Source: Laetiporus sulphureus 93-53 (lineage: Eukaryota > Basidiomycota > Agaricomycetes > Polyporales > Laetiporaceae). From it: a stretch of 64,000 bases of DNA. Location of the stretch: assembly GCF_001632365.1 (NCBI RefSeq), contig NW_024468552.1:252895-316894 (forward strand). Reading direction: 5' to 3'. Below the pieces are notes generated by a model that did not search any database, had not been told where the DNA came from, and saw only the letters and a list, made by a program, of their open reading frames with translations. Below are positions 23,307 through 34,369 of this stretch, in pieces. The position numbers and the translations under genes were made by a program. The stretch's first letter is position 1; every line of letters begins with the position of its first letter.

Positions 23307-23525
23307 CAGGCTGGGAGTTGCAGGCAATCCTCCACATTCTCGAACCCGATGACGCCGCTCGAAGCTACACGTACGACCGACAGCTGCCACGAATACGTTG
23401 CCAACGCTCCGGAGAGCCGTTCCGCTCGCAGCTACTGTCATACGGCTGCCCATAGCATTCGCCTTCCTTCTGTCCCTCGGCATGATGCTCAAGATTAGCG
23501 GGGGACATGCCTTTTTCCAATAAGC
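23307..23525 (+). repeat. Dispersed direct repeat, copy 2
   Basis: Direct-orientation partner of 5185-5400. It ends about 300 bases before the inner end of the right inverted arm. Confidence 0.75.
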
Positions 23526-23692
23526 CTGCGGATGTCGAAGACAGGATATGCAGGAAATGTCATACTCAAGCGCAAACTAATATGACAGGAAGTGGAACAC
23601 GATTCGAGGAAATGCACGTAGAGGTGGCAATCAACGCATCACAAGCGAGCTTGCGAGTCTAACGAGGAATCTGAGCGAGCCCCATCCAAAGT

Positions 23693-24010
23693 CTACCAGG
23701 TGATTCGATTCGTAGACGCGGTGAATGGCACTCGCGCGGACTTGATGGTCTGCTTGAGCGTAAGTCGACGACGTCGCTGGAAACGAACCCGAGACAAGAT
23801 GTCAGTAAGACGTAAGCTGAGTTCAACTTCGCCCAGGCCACACACGAGAAGTTCAGCCACCTGGGACAAATCGATGTAAGCAATCTCGACACCCATCACG
23901 ATGATCGATCGTTGAGCGCCCGTCAAAAGCCTCCGAGCCGAGCACCAATGCGAAGACGCTTCCCGAGAGGCAGTAAACACATCCCGGAGGCTCGACAGAA
24001 TCCGAGCCAT
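23693..24010 (-). CDS. Unrecognised 105-codon ORF at the inner edge of the right arm
   Basis: Reads MARILSSLRDVFTASREA...VMGVEIAYIDLSQVAELLVC...LRLTDILSRVRFQRRRR. Its first two thirds lie in the arm and the rest in unique spacer DNA. The left-arm counterpart (12220-12415) is frameshifted, so this could be a remnant or a chance frame. A partial helix-rich protein is plausible; no family recognised. Confidence 0.25.
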   Translation of the reverse strand: MARILSSLRDVFTASREASSHWCSARRLLTGAQRSIIVMGVEIAYIDLSQVAELLVCGLGEVELSLRLTDILSRVRFQRRRRLTLKQTIKSARVPFTASTNRITW

Positions 24011-25699
24011 TCATAGAGTAATACACAAAAAAGTGATTGAATCTGCCGCCTAATTTATTGGCTACGGTGTCACCGATCTGAGGGCGGTAGACGAATTGGC
24101 ACGACGTACACGTGATCGGATCATTATGTCACGTGCATCTACGCGCGCGACGCGTCCGTACGGATTTTCCAGCGCTAAACCTCGGCTGCGACGAGTGCTC
24201 TTCGGGGCCACCGCACTGTCTTCTTACCTTCGGGAATGCCTCGTTCCTCCAACATGTTCTCCCTCGCTCATCAGAAATATGCTCCTAGCGATTCCGCTTG
24301 TGCTTCTTCCTTGATGCGCTGCAGCTTCAGGGACATGCTGGTCCGATAGCAAAGGACGTCTCATGACTGCTTGAAGTCTGCTTCGAAGTTCCCACACTTT
24401 CCGCCAGCTAAGATGAATTGCTCATGTCTTCACTCTCAACGTAAGATTTCGTCGCGTAATATGCGAGAAGACTATGGAGACAGCTCCGATGCTCAACGAC
24501 ATTGCGGATGTGCTCGTAAAAGAGAACCTACCTTGGTGAGCCGTTGACCAAACATTCGTGCCTCACGTCGCATTGACGTAAGATCCGCTGTCAAGCACAG
24601 CCGTGCATGTAGGTACACTGCTCACGGTGATGGTCGATGCGTCGGTGTTGGGAATGTCGTGTCGTGTCTTGTCTGGGGCGCTACGCAATGTTTTCAGTAT
24701 ATACTCGATGCTGGTGGAATTGATCGACAAACAATACAGAATTTGCACTTTTATGCAATATTCATGTCTTTGATGCTTGCGAGTGACCTCAAATACAAGA
24801 GTCCATCAAGCATCCATTCGTTGAAGACACCGGACAAGACCGAGCACAGCATAGACTGACTCTTCATGCTCAAGATGCAAGCAGAAGACGAATGATCCAG
24901 CCGGGCAGTCTGACTTCTTGCGACCTTACGACTTGACGCAACAGTGATCTAGCTCTGCAGATATTTCAATCAGCACACTGCATTCCATTGTGTCAGCGAG
25001 TGCCAAAGACAAGATTTCTATCCCACACGAAGTCATTTGAGAACATGTAATGAAAGAATGAAGGATCTCCTGATACACTGGCCTATCCGCAGAATGTAAT
25101 CCGGCATTATTCGGCGGAATGCGATGCACGCATGAGGCAATAGACAGCATGCATAATCCTCGCAGCTTAATGAAGGGCAGTGCGACAGCGGAAGAACCTC
25201 GAGAGCAGATGCGACGAACACCAGACTGACGAGAACAAGTACGTGTACAAAGACATCAAGGCGTCTTACCCGCTCTCAAGTCTGAATGAAAATCAAACAC
25301 ATGCCCAACATAGTATCATCGTAATATCAAGAATGCAAGCGTAAAGCAATCTTCTTGCTACCGCGTCTAGACAGCATATGCTCACCGTTTCAAAAACCTG
25401 ACAGCCGAGCGTCACAGCCAGCTCTCAGCAATGCAAGTCCTCTGACACATCCATCCAACAACAACTACGGCATATATTGGAACACCCGTCAGCAAACGGG
25501 AAGATATGAGAACGCAAGACAAAACGCACGATGTGATAGCGACGCAGTGGACTTACGGCGGTAGTGAGGGCACAATCCCTCAGTCGTCCTAATGTTGACA
25601 TTTTTGACGACCAGCAGAGTGAAACGTATCCAGGTCCACGACCAGGATATTGCCTTCCGGCTAACCTGACGAGGAGCCATCAAGGTCCGCATATGGACG

Positions 25700-25881
25700 A
25701 CAGCGACATAGCGACTGCCACAACTGCTGGAGAAGTCCCCGGACTGCTCGTAATTCTGGGCGTCAGGGTCGAGCTTCCAGCTGTACGATTTATGTTTGTG
25801 CCGTCAACGAAGCAGCCGGATCCACCTCAATATATGGCCATTTCCTCCTTGCCTGCAGTGAGTCCTGTGCCCGTAGATTGA
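25700..25881 (+). pseudogene. Right-arm copy of a conserved ORF
   Basis: Reads DDSDIATATTAGEVPGLLV then GVRVELPAVRFMFV and PPQYMAISSLPA, followed by a donor-like GTGAGTCC. It lacks the 7-base insertion seen in the left arm, so this copy is the better preserved. No start or downstream exon was established. Confidence 0.3.
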
Positions 25882-26346
25882 ACGGCAGCTGGGGAGACGT
25901 TGAATCAGAGAGACTGAGCTGGGCGGCGGTTGTATCAAGAGCAACGCAGAGAATGTCAAGAAGGCTGGTAAAAGTTCATCGGAGCAGTCGCGCGAGGACG
26001 AGCATGTTCCAATTGTGGTCGCCGGAGGTGTTCGGTAGAGCCATACTTCAAACTGGTAAGCACTGCTGCGCGAGGACGGGAGAAAGCAAGGGGCTGTCGC
26101 AAGCAAGCCAGGGTTCGCCTCGCTGCGCATAGGCATGTCGTCTTACAAAATCGCGTGGTCGAAGAAGCGGCAAGTTTTTGCCTGCTTTGGCAGGGATGTC
26201 ACCCGTACATAAGAGCACCTCTTTGCCGCCGCGGCGACGCGACTATCTCATTCTGCTCCCGCGACACCCCGCCTCTACTTCCGCGAACGGTCAATAGTGT
26301 ATCGATCTCTACCTTGATACGACCTCTCGCTGTAGCCTGCAATCAA

Positions 26347-26641
26347 TGAGCTCAGAAAATCAGCCTCGACCAGGAAAACGCGGTCAGATACTGCCAGCAA
26401 GATCAATGTCGATGACATTGTCGCCGCTCAACCGCTCCTGCGGTGAGCTTTGCACAACCCCCCTCTCGATGGCCCGATAAATAAACCCAGACTTAAAACT
26501 GATCTGTGGTTCGGTTTGCATCAGCAGCTGAAGAACGCATGGACGTCCCTCGCCTGCAAGCGTATCCGCGAGCGGCGACACGATCAGCCCGCGGGAGCAT
26601 ATCAGTCTTCAATGATCCTTACGCACGCTACCCACACATGA
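26347..26641 (+). pseudogene. Right-arm copy of the MSSENQ two-exon ORF
   Basis: Same start (MSSENQPRPGK) but one A is missing after GGAAAA, so the frame is lost within exon 1; exon 2 is still readable as LKTDLWFGLHQQLKNAW and ends HATHT. Confidence 0.4.
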
Positions 26642-27249
26642 ACGTTCCGAACACTTAGTGAGTCACTTTTCATGCCCTTGGAGCTGATCAGTCTGCCTTG
26701 GCAGGCTGTCTCTTGCTATTCGACGACCCCAAGTCCCATCCCAAGTCCCATCGTACGCGGAGCCGTGACGGTGACAATGTTCATGATGTGACCGGAAGTC
26801 ACGTCACAGGATCACGATCAGAAGCGCCCGTAGGGTAAGTGGCCATAGATTCTGGTCAACGGTCATGATGATTGACGCACCGTTCTATCGTTGTGTTGTT
26901 CTGCATTGACAGAATATTACTGAAGATTGGAGGGCATGAAAGCATACTCCGGAATTTCCGACAGGAATACTGCCGTCTGGCATCCGACAGTGACTCGGTG
27001 TTAGCAACGCAGCAAGACGAAGGCAATCCATATTGCTTGGTAGCATTATGACCATGGCGTGCCGAGTGCAAGGACCGCCATTTTGACAGCCGCCGCGAAA
27101 AGCAGAGGAACGGTGGAGGGGAGCGCAGCATCCTCTTCGACGAGTCTGGACGATCAATGGCATGCAGCGCGTCCGAATCGCGAGAGAGGAGCATCCCATG
27201 CGATGGTTCTGCTCTTGTTCAGAGAGATGGACAACGAGCAGGACTTACC

Positions 27250-27645
27250 TTCATCCATCCGCTCGCGGGCAACATCTATCGCGGACCATTCGCGACTCCC
27301 GCGGAGGAATAAAACGTGTTCTTTTGACCAGAGCAACGCAAAGTCCAATGTTGCGTCTGGTGACAACGACTGTGGAAGATCCCCTAGCGTACAGTGCTTT
27401 CACGTCTCAAGCATTCGCCGTCACATTCCAGGACGCCATCATCTTCCTCAAGTCATTCACTCAGCAGCGTCTTCTTCGACCACAAGTGGAGGTTGGCGGC
27501 AACCAGAGTCACCAGAAGGAGGATATGAAGTTGCTTGATCGACTTCAAGCGGTTTTGAACCGCTATCTCCAGCATCGTAATTTGACCACTCAGAGGGGCG
27601 AAAATTGCAGTCCAGAAAATCGCAGAAGACGTCCAGGCAGTTCAC
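27250..27645 (-). pseudogene. Right-arm copy of the unrecognised spliced gene
   Basis: First block DVFCDFLDCNF...AGDSGSKPLEVDQATSYPP...LVVEEDAAE, then a probable intron starting GTGAAT, then PDATLDFALLWSKEHVLFLRGSRE-W-SAIDVARERMDEG ending at GTAAGTCC (complement of about 27246-27253). It is better preserved than the left-arm copy because it lacks the two stops, but I could not join the two blocks in phase. Confidence 0.4.
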
Positions 27646-28929
27646 AGAGCGTTCGCAAAGTCAGGAGTACATTTTGAGCTAGAAGCAAACAGCCGAAGAG
27701 GTGGTGGTCGTTGCGGAAGTAGCCGCGACGCGACGCGGGAAGCGAGCGGTGGCACGCGGATGCACCACGCTTCACTGCGTCGACCTTTGTCGACTTGCGT
27801 TGACTCAGTTCCTTGCTGGTAGCCGTGTTCGTTTGTCCCAACCACGCCGCCCTGACGCTGCTTTCATATCGTGCTCATATGGACTTCCATCGAGAATAAT
27901 CCATCTACGCCCCTTCCGATGATCTATTCCAACCACCCCTCACGTGCGATGGCGACCATGCTCTTCAAACACACACCCACTGCACGTCTACCTCTTGTTG
28001 TTGGCGCGGCATAAAATATCAGAATGGCGGACAAGAAGGCGTTTTACGATTTCTCCAGCCTGAATATGCCGACAAAACCGACGTCGTCGCTCTCTCGTGC
28101 CTCCCTGATTACTGCACGTCTTTATCCGCCCTCGGCTATCCATCCATGCACATTCACTGCCGGAGTTTTGCTCGTCGCCAGGAGATAATAACCAACACAA
28201 CCATAATGCGTAGCTCCTATCACTCTCAGGTCGCACAGAAGAGTACGTGCTACGACAAACGCCTCCCCCTTCCCCCCTCCTCACAATCGTCCGCTGCAAC
28301 GCTTTCCAACGTAGTACTCGCGAATTCTCCTCAGTCCATATGATGCTCATACAATCGTGATCCTTATGTCGTGAAGGAGGCGATTGGAGACGTGCAAAGG
28401 GCTCGAAGGTCCGGAAAGCAGACGCGTGAGCGGGTGTCGGTATTGTTAGCCATGGTGAGTTGAAGTTTTTTTTGGAAGCATCACTATGGCCTTGATGATT
28501 CAAGGTTTCGCTTTAGAACGCATTGTGATCCGCGAACGCGTCGACAGTGCTCTGATTTGCCGTCGACGACGCCAGACAGAACTCTAAAATCAACACATTT
28601 ATCATCGGCTTTCAATATCGAGCGACAACCGTTCGTGCAGGAATTTCCCCCATTCTCGCCGACCTCGAAGATGATGACCTTTCCATTCTATGATGCTGGT
28701 ATATCCCGACACCAGATACGCTCGTGTATCCGAGCATGAGACCATTGTGCGCGTCAAGGTCCGTCATTTGCATTTGTTTATAACAATTACATAACGACTT
28801 ACGATTCAATACAGGATAAGCGATCACTCTGAAGACCCCTTCAAGATTGGATGATTGTCCCTCTCACGTCGATATGACTGGGACACGGTGAGTGCATATT
28901 GAATAAACAATCGAGTATTTCTTGATAAT

Positions 28930-29280
28930 GGCGCGTCATCTCAATGGCTCGTCAGAATCGTACTGCAAGACAATCTGGCCGTCTTTGGCGGCGTGCAATG
29001 ATCGGACCGAGGTAGGTTCATTCTGTTGGACGACTGGACAGGCTCCTAATTTTGATACTGTCTAAAAGGGACTCAAGACCGATGCGAATGCTGCCCGAAA
29101 TACGGTAAGTGTCACGCGAATCAACACGGCTCAGCTAAATTGTGTGGACATGTTCTTGTACGACAGAGGGATTGTCTAGGAGGAATGTGTATGGGACGAC
29201 GGGTGGAATATAAACGTCATTGAAAACATGGATCATGTGTGCTGTGCGGCCGACTTGAGACATAAGTATCATGGTACGTC
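28930..29280 (+). pseudogene. Possible remnant of a cysteine-containing spliced gene in the right arm
   Basis: Blocks separated by donor/acceptor-like signals read ESYCKTIWPSLAACNDRTE | GLKTDANAARNT | LNCVDMFLYDRGIV | VWDDGWNINVIENMDHVCC. The same blocks are recognisable on the minus strand of the left arm at about 7281-6960. Frame conservation suggests an ancestral protein-coding gene; no family recognised. Confidence 0.3.
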
Positions 29281-29686
29281 AAGCAGAGGCTTCGGTACGT
29301 TTCCATTTTCTCGTCTGGACGCTGCGTATGAGATGCATTATCCTCTTGCTGAACTCAACATCTGACCGTGCGTGACAGCAGACTTTATTTCGTTTCTGCT
29401 GTGAGTCTGTTCGGGAAGATGAATGCGCAAGGAGGTGGACGTTAGCACCCCAGAAGGCGCTATTAAAAAGTTCAATATCCACGTGCTCGGCACTGATCTA
29501 GCACATGAATGATCATTAGGCACAAGCACGGACATCCCTTGCGAGTGGCCAGCATCATTTTTTCACTGACATCGTGCATTGGATCGCCTACGCAAAGCAC
29601 GACGTCATGTATACGCCACAGTCGCGGTCGGCAGTGGCCGGGCGCGTGGAAGGCGCGTCGCGTCGGAACCTCCTCTCCGCATCCCA

Positions 29687-30658
29687 ATGCATTCCACCAA
29701 AATTCTGCGTGCGTCAAGGCGTCTGCCTCTGCCACACATCCGTGCCGCCACAGCACCGGTCAGTATCAACGCGCTAGAGCCACAGATCACTTATGACGAC
29801 CAGCAGGCTAGGGCGCTCTGCCTCTCCGCGCTCGCATCTCGACATCCTCTCCAGCATGGTGTGCAAGCCGAGGTAGTCTGCTGTTCCCTCCTGACCCTCC
29901 CGCAGCTCGACCCAACCCCGCCTTTCTAAGCCGGTTCTCGACGTCTTCGGCGCGGCGCGAAGACCAGGCAGCGCCTTCCGCCGGGAGCGCGAGCACTGTC
30001 ACGGAGAACCCCTCGCCGGAGAGCACGCAGTGGCTGTACGAGGGCCGCGCGGCGACGTGTGCGGACGAGAGCCTCGAGGACGCCATCTTTGGGCCCTCGC
30101 CCCGCCCTGTGCAGTACTACACCGCCATCCTGCGCAACATCCAGATGATCAACGCGTTTCTCAGGTCTGTCGACCTCGAGGCAAGTCGTCGCTCCATCGC
30201 TCAACGACGCTCGCTTACTTTTTGGGGGCACGCAGGCGTTTAGGACAGGCAAAGTGGATGAGGACTCGTCCGTCGCGAGCGCGAGGGCAGCGCTGATCAC
30301 CTACGCAGACGTCGCCCACCGCTGGCTGACCGCCGCGCTCGAAGCCGACACCGAGCTCTCCGAAGAGCTCCGCGCGGAACTCGCGCAGTGCCTCGAGTAC
30401 TTTGGCAAGAACCTCGACATCATCGCGCTGTACGAGAGCGAGAGCGAGATTGACGACGAGCTCAAGAAGCCGCGGTGGGCGGACATTTGCGATATCGTCG
30501 TGTATGCGTTCAATATCGCGTATGCCCCGCTCGACAGGGCTGCGGGGGGTATACAGCCGCATTTGCGGATATTTGAGGCGCAGATCACTGGTGGGGATAT
30601 CCCGGAGGGGACGTCCAGGAAGGCCATTTTGGTGGATGATGAGGCTCCTGGGGTCTAA
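29687..30658 (+). CDS. Hypothetical protein with probable mitochondrial presequence
   Basis: Exons 29687-29762, 29906-30180 and 30236-30658 give 257 residues. The N-terminus is Arg-rich (MHSTKILRASRRLPLPHIRA) and includes RFSTSSARRED, a common fungal mitochondrial targeting/cleavage pattern, so a mitochondrial location is inferred. The mature part is acidic and helical (WLYEGRAATCADESLEDAIF; ALEADTELSEELRAELAQCL). The second intron begins GCAAGT, a GC-AG intron. No domain recognised; the start exon is the least certain part, because the intron 29763-29905 was chosen to restore frame. Confidence 0.6.
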
Positions 30659-31584
30659 TGTTGGCGCGGATTCGGACTGTTTGGTTGTACTACTTGAAAC
30701 GGATTTTGTATTCGTGTACGCTTTCCCTACGTATCTTCAGAACATGGAAACTACGGGATTTGGTATACGGCCCGTACTAAGTACGGGGCCCTACAGCGGC
30801 AGCGATCAAGATCAGCTGAGTTCAGTTCGGCATCACGGCATCGGTGGGCGGTGGCTGGCCGCTGAACAAACCAACATACAGCGCCGCCCCCGCCACCGCC
30901 GACGCGCGTCGCCACCCTCGCTCCCGTCCTCATGAGATCCCTGCGCAGTGCGCGTGCTGCCTTTTTCCCGCTGTCCTGCTGGTGGCCATTTGTGTCACGC
31001 GCTGTAGGCTTTCCGTTCTCTGAAGACACCTCAGGATCATCCGATCAAGAGCTCTGCTTGCCCACACCCTCACTTTCTTGTCTTTTGGTGGCTCTCCTAT
31101 GGTTCTCTTCAGCACAGAGTGCTAGCCTGGGTGCAGATACACCTTTCAACCGTGTAATATACCATTGGACGTTTGGTTTGCAAGAATGCCATTGCGAACC
31201 TGCAGCTGGTTACATAGAACCACTAGATGCATTTCAGAGACAGGATCCAGGCACAGCTTTCAGAAACAGTGTATGTATATGTAGGTATAAGCAGTACAAT
31301 TGATGTATGCTTTCATTGTATAGCTTGCTTTGAAGGATGAAGGAACGAAATGCATTTACATTTCGTGGCGCAGCTCTAACGCTTCAGCCACCTTGGCCAC
31401 TTTCTTGAGTTTTCGTCACGATGATCATCAGCAGGCTCTTTCCTCAATCGCGCACTCCGCATCAATCCCCTCTCAGTTTTAATGACTGATCCTTGCTTCA
31501 AGCTCTCTCATGTGCTCAAATCGGCACGGTGGTCGACCAGGAGAAGCTCGCGTGTCGTGAACCACCGCTGGCTCATCATCACCT
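30659..31584. other. Intergenic, no gene recognised
   Basis: Contains the 3' flank of the upstream gene. A chance frame at 30932-31303 shows no family features. Confidence 0.45.
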
Positions 31585-32290
31585 TCAACTGGCAGACTGG
31601 TGCTCCCCGATTTGCTCTCTGCATTCTGATCCTCTCCAAGCGAATTGAAATCTGCACTCGTATCGCATCGCATATGACAACCCTCTCTTTGGCGGTCCTT
31701 GCCACAGGAGAGAACTTAACACCTCCCCTGCATCGCACGCTGCGCGATCACCTCTGCAGATGAGTTCCTCAACGAGTAACTCGTAGTCGTGTCCCGGTGC
31801 GCTCTGTGCGATCAGCATCGCATGTACAGCTACAGCCACGCTCAACGCTAAAGCGCGGTCGGTGAGCACGTATACACCTGTGTCGCATCGTCGCCATGGC
31901 GTACGTGAGCATCTCGGACAATCTTGACGTGGACTGCTCATAGCCTCGATGTTCTCCAGGAGCTTCCAGGATCTCGGACTGGCCTCGAAAGCCCCCCGGG
32001 CGACTGGCCTTTATAAAGTGCATTATATCCGCATCGCGAATCGCGATTCCACCGTCTTAAAGTAGTCGACGGTCTCCCCCGCGGCAGTCTCGAGGTCCGC
32101 GTTGAGATTTTCGAGTGAGTCGCGTTCATGCTGGACCTGTACGCTGTACGTGGCGGATGCCAGTGGCGTGCGTTCGAACTTACAGTGGACGTGGACGAGG
32201 TCTCTAGCGGTATACTCGACGGTCGTGTCGACCTTAGAAGCCGATAATGTACGTAGCACAAGCGCGCTCAATCCACCCGGTGAGCATACA
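31585..32290 (-). CDS. Unrecognised gene, tandem copy 1 (uncertain limits)
   Basis: Minus-strand blocks read VEYTARDLVHVHCKFERTPL...YSVQVQHERDSLENLNADLE...VDYFKTVESRFAMRI and, after a probable intron, DRALALSVAVAVHAMLIAQ then SAPGHDYELLVEELICRGDR. The first block recurs in the tandem copy at 32335-32700, and the conservation is at protein level (QVQHE..(S/T)L.NLNADL), which supports real coding. The exons were not joined with confidence. No family recognised. Confidence 0.35.
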
Positions 32291-32334
32291 TCTCTGGCGC
32301 GTCGTGTCTTTGGCCGTGCACGTGAGGCCTTGGG

Positions 32335-32700
32335 GCATTTGACGATCTTGACGATCTTGACGTGGACCGCTCGTAGCCTCGATGTTCTCCAGGAGCATCT
32401 ATGATCTCGGATTGGCCTTGAGAGGCCCGCAGGCGGACGGCCTTCCTGATCGTGAAGCGCACTGTTCGCGCGTCGCGCATCGCGAATCGTCTGTCTTTGA
32501 CTGGTCGACGGCCTCCCTCGCTAATTCTGAGATCCGCATTGAGATTTCCGAGTGTGCCGTGTTCGTGCTGGACTTGAACGCTGTACGTGATGGATGGCGA
32601 GCTCGGAGATAGAGTGAACGAGCTCTCCAGCGGCATACTTGGTGGCCGTCTCGACTACTTCCTTGGCGTGGATAGCGAGAGCAGCGCTATCTTGCGATGA
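32335..32700 (-). pseudogene. Unrecognised gene, tandem copy 2
   Basis: Reads YSVQVQHEHGTLGNLNADLR then VKDRRFAMRDARTVRFTIRK. It is offset by about 400 bases from copy 1 and also repeats the CGATGTTCTCCAGGAGC block on its left. It appears truncated relative to copy 1. Confidence 0.35.
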
Positions 32701-33297
32701 GGATAGGAAGTGATGTCTTCAGAAATGGTCCTCGGGACTGGCCCAAGGCGATGTACGTGGTGGCCGGACGTCCATCCTCAAGATCAAACCTCCGTGAATC
32801 GCAATGACGCGGATGCGATTATCGTTACGAGTCCTAATCGAACAGTACAGTATGCATGTCACGTCTTCTGGTGCTTCTACAATGTTTTGTCCCCCTCGCA
32901 GTCACCGCAGACAGTCCCCTCCTTCCTCTTCCCCTTCCCCTTCCCCTTCGCCTTCCCTGTGCTCTACAATGCCTTGGCGCGCCGCTAGTAGTGACAAGGC
33001 CCCCCATCTCCCAATCCTCACTCTCCTCAAACAACCCAGGAGAAAAGCAAAAGATAACACAATCGTGAACGAAGAAGCATGAATAAGATTATGCGCGTAT
33101 CGCAGACAGCGCGGAATGTCCTTGCGGGTGAGTGTGAGTGTAAGCGTGAATGTTGAAGTTGAAGGCATGTCTAACGGATTGCATGCTCGCGCCTGCCGGT
33201 ACCATCGTCAGCTCTCCGCCCAGACAAATGGTCAAAAGCCAAGACACCGCCCACCTGACGAGCAGAGGCCGTGTATATATGCGTGTGTGGCCGATGG
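32701..33297. other. Intergenic with pyrimidine-rich microsatellite
   Basis: A (CTTCCC)-type run lies at about 32925-32960 (CCTTCCTCTTCCCCTTCCCC). No gene seen. Confidence 0.5.
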
Positions 33298-33420
33298 TCA
33301 TGCAATGGTACACGACCCGGCGAAGAAGGTGCCGTTCGAGGTCTCGTAGTTGGCCGGGACCGTCTCGCCCTCTGGCTCCTCGGCTGGCACTGGTGCTGCG
33401 ATAACGAAGAATGCGTCCAT
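33298..33420 (-). CDS. Lipopeptide mating-pheromone precursor (B mating-type family)
   Basis: A single 40-codon exon starting MDAFFVIAAPVPAEEP and ending NGTFFAGSCTIA-stop. The terminal CTIA is a CaaX box, predicting farnesylation and carboxymethylation of the Cys. The short length, MDxF start, acidic proregion (EEPEGE, with a charged/polar ET pair before the mature region) and aromatic/Gly-rich C-terminus all fit agaricomycete pheromone precursors, which bind STE3-type seven-helix receptors on compatible mates. No receptor gene is visible in the window. Because the ORF is short, chance occurrence cannot be excluded, but both ends of the family pattern are present. Confidence 0.7.
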   Translation of the reverse strand: MDAFFVIAAPVPAEEPEGETVPANYETSNGTFFAGSCTIA

Positions 33421-34369
33421 TGCCGCTGTCAAAGGGAGAAAAAGGGGGTAGGGGCAAGGTGGGGCGGGACGGGACGGGACGATGACCCGAGCGTGAAGCA
33501 GCACCGGGCGAGGCAAAGGATGTCTGAAGCTTGAAGCCTGAAAGACGTCGTTGCCATGCACGTCTCATCCACGTACGTATTTATGTCTGCTGCCTGTCTG
33601 CGAGACAATAGCGGAGGGACGGCGCCCTCGTTACGGCGCGCAGACTGCTGCGATTGCGCGTCACGGTGAGATAGGCACTGGATGGTCGCTGCTGCTGTTG
33701 CTTATTGTTGCGGACATTGAGAACGCAATGTCGCACCTGGAAGAAGTGCAATTGGTTTTGATTGACCGGTACTTTGGGTGCGTGCTTGCGTGTGTGTGCC
33801 TGCGTGCAAGCGCACTGGCAGGAGCAATCGGAAGCATGCCGGCCGCTTCACTACGTGACACACATACGCTCGGTCAGTAAGTCCGACAGACAGGAACGGC
33901 GGACAGCTCGGAAGCTCTATCAGTTGACGCTATTGTGTAGACCGCCGCGCGGCCACAACAGCCAACCAACCACGTTGTCAGCCTAGGAAACAAGTCCTAC
34001 GCTACCGCGCAGTACTTGTGCAGATCACTTACTAGCATGACTATTAGAATCTGGATACCTGGAAGCGCGGAGACTTTTTGCTGGAGTAACAATGCTTGCC
34101 TCGAGGCTGCCCACAACGAGGTGGTTTTCCCGCACTATTGTTTAGGTGTTGGTCACGTGACTGACCAACGCACGAACGTTCTCAGGACAGAAGAAGAAGA
34201 TGGCGTTTGCCATAGCGGAGAAATGCGCGCCCTGCCGAGCAGGTGCGAAGCTGCTATTTGTTGAACGCAGCAAGGTGTCTGCTTGCGCGTTCACTAGCTC
34301 TTCATTGAGCTCTGGTAGGGATTGATCAAGCGCTCAAGTTGGCGCGCTGCTCCCAGTATGTTCTTCCCG
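33421..34369. other. Intergenic with a short tandem motif
   Basis: GGGACGGGACGGGACGATGA at about 33467-33485 is a small tandem repeat upstream of the pheromone gene. A block at 33925-34020 (GCGGCCACAACAGCC ... CCTACGCTACCGCGCAGTAC) recurs at 34770-34865. Confidence 0.5.

Larger units (their letters stand above)
23825..29460 (-). repeat. Right arm of the large inverted duplication
   Basis: Reverse-complement partner of 6780-12415; see that entry for tie points. The arm is similar in length and keeps the same order of decayed genes. Confidence 0.9.

Noticed and set aside
29472..29796. Overlapping frames on both strands just outside the right arm
   Set aside because: The minus frame has a Cys-rich text without known motif, and the plus frames overlap the start of the spliced gene at 29687; chance frames are the simpler reading.
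31340..31400. Minus-strand tRNA-like string (GGCCAAGGTGGCTGAAGCG)
   Set aside because: An A-box-like word is present, but there is no complementary acceptor stem or convincing B box, and the stem GAAATG/CATTTC does not fit a tRNA fold.
33089..33568. 159-codon minus-strand frame overlapping the pheromone gene
   Set aside because: Composition is low-complexity with no family signature; it reads the pheromone DNA in another frame.
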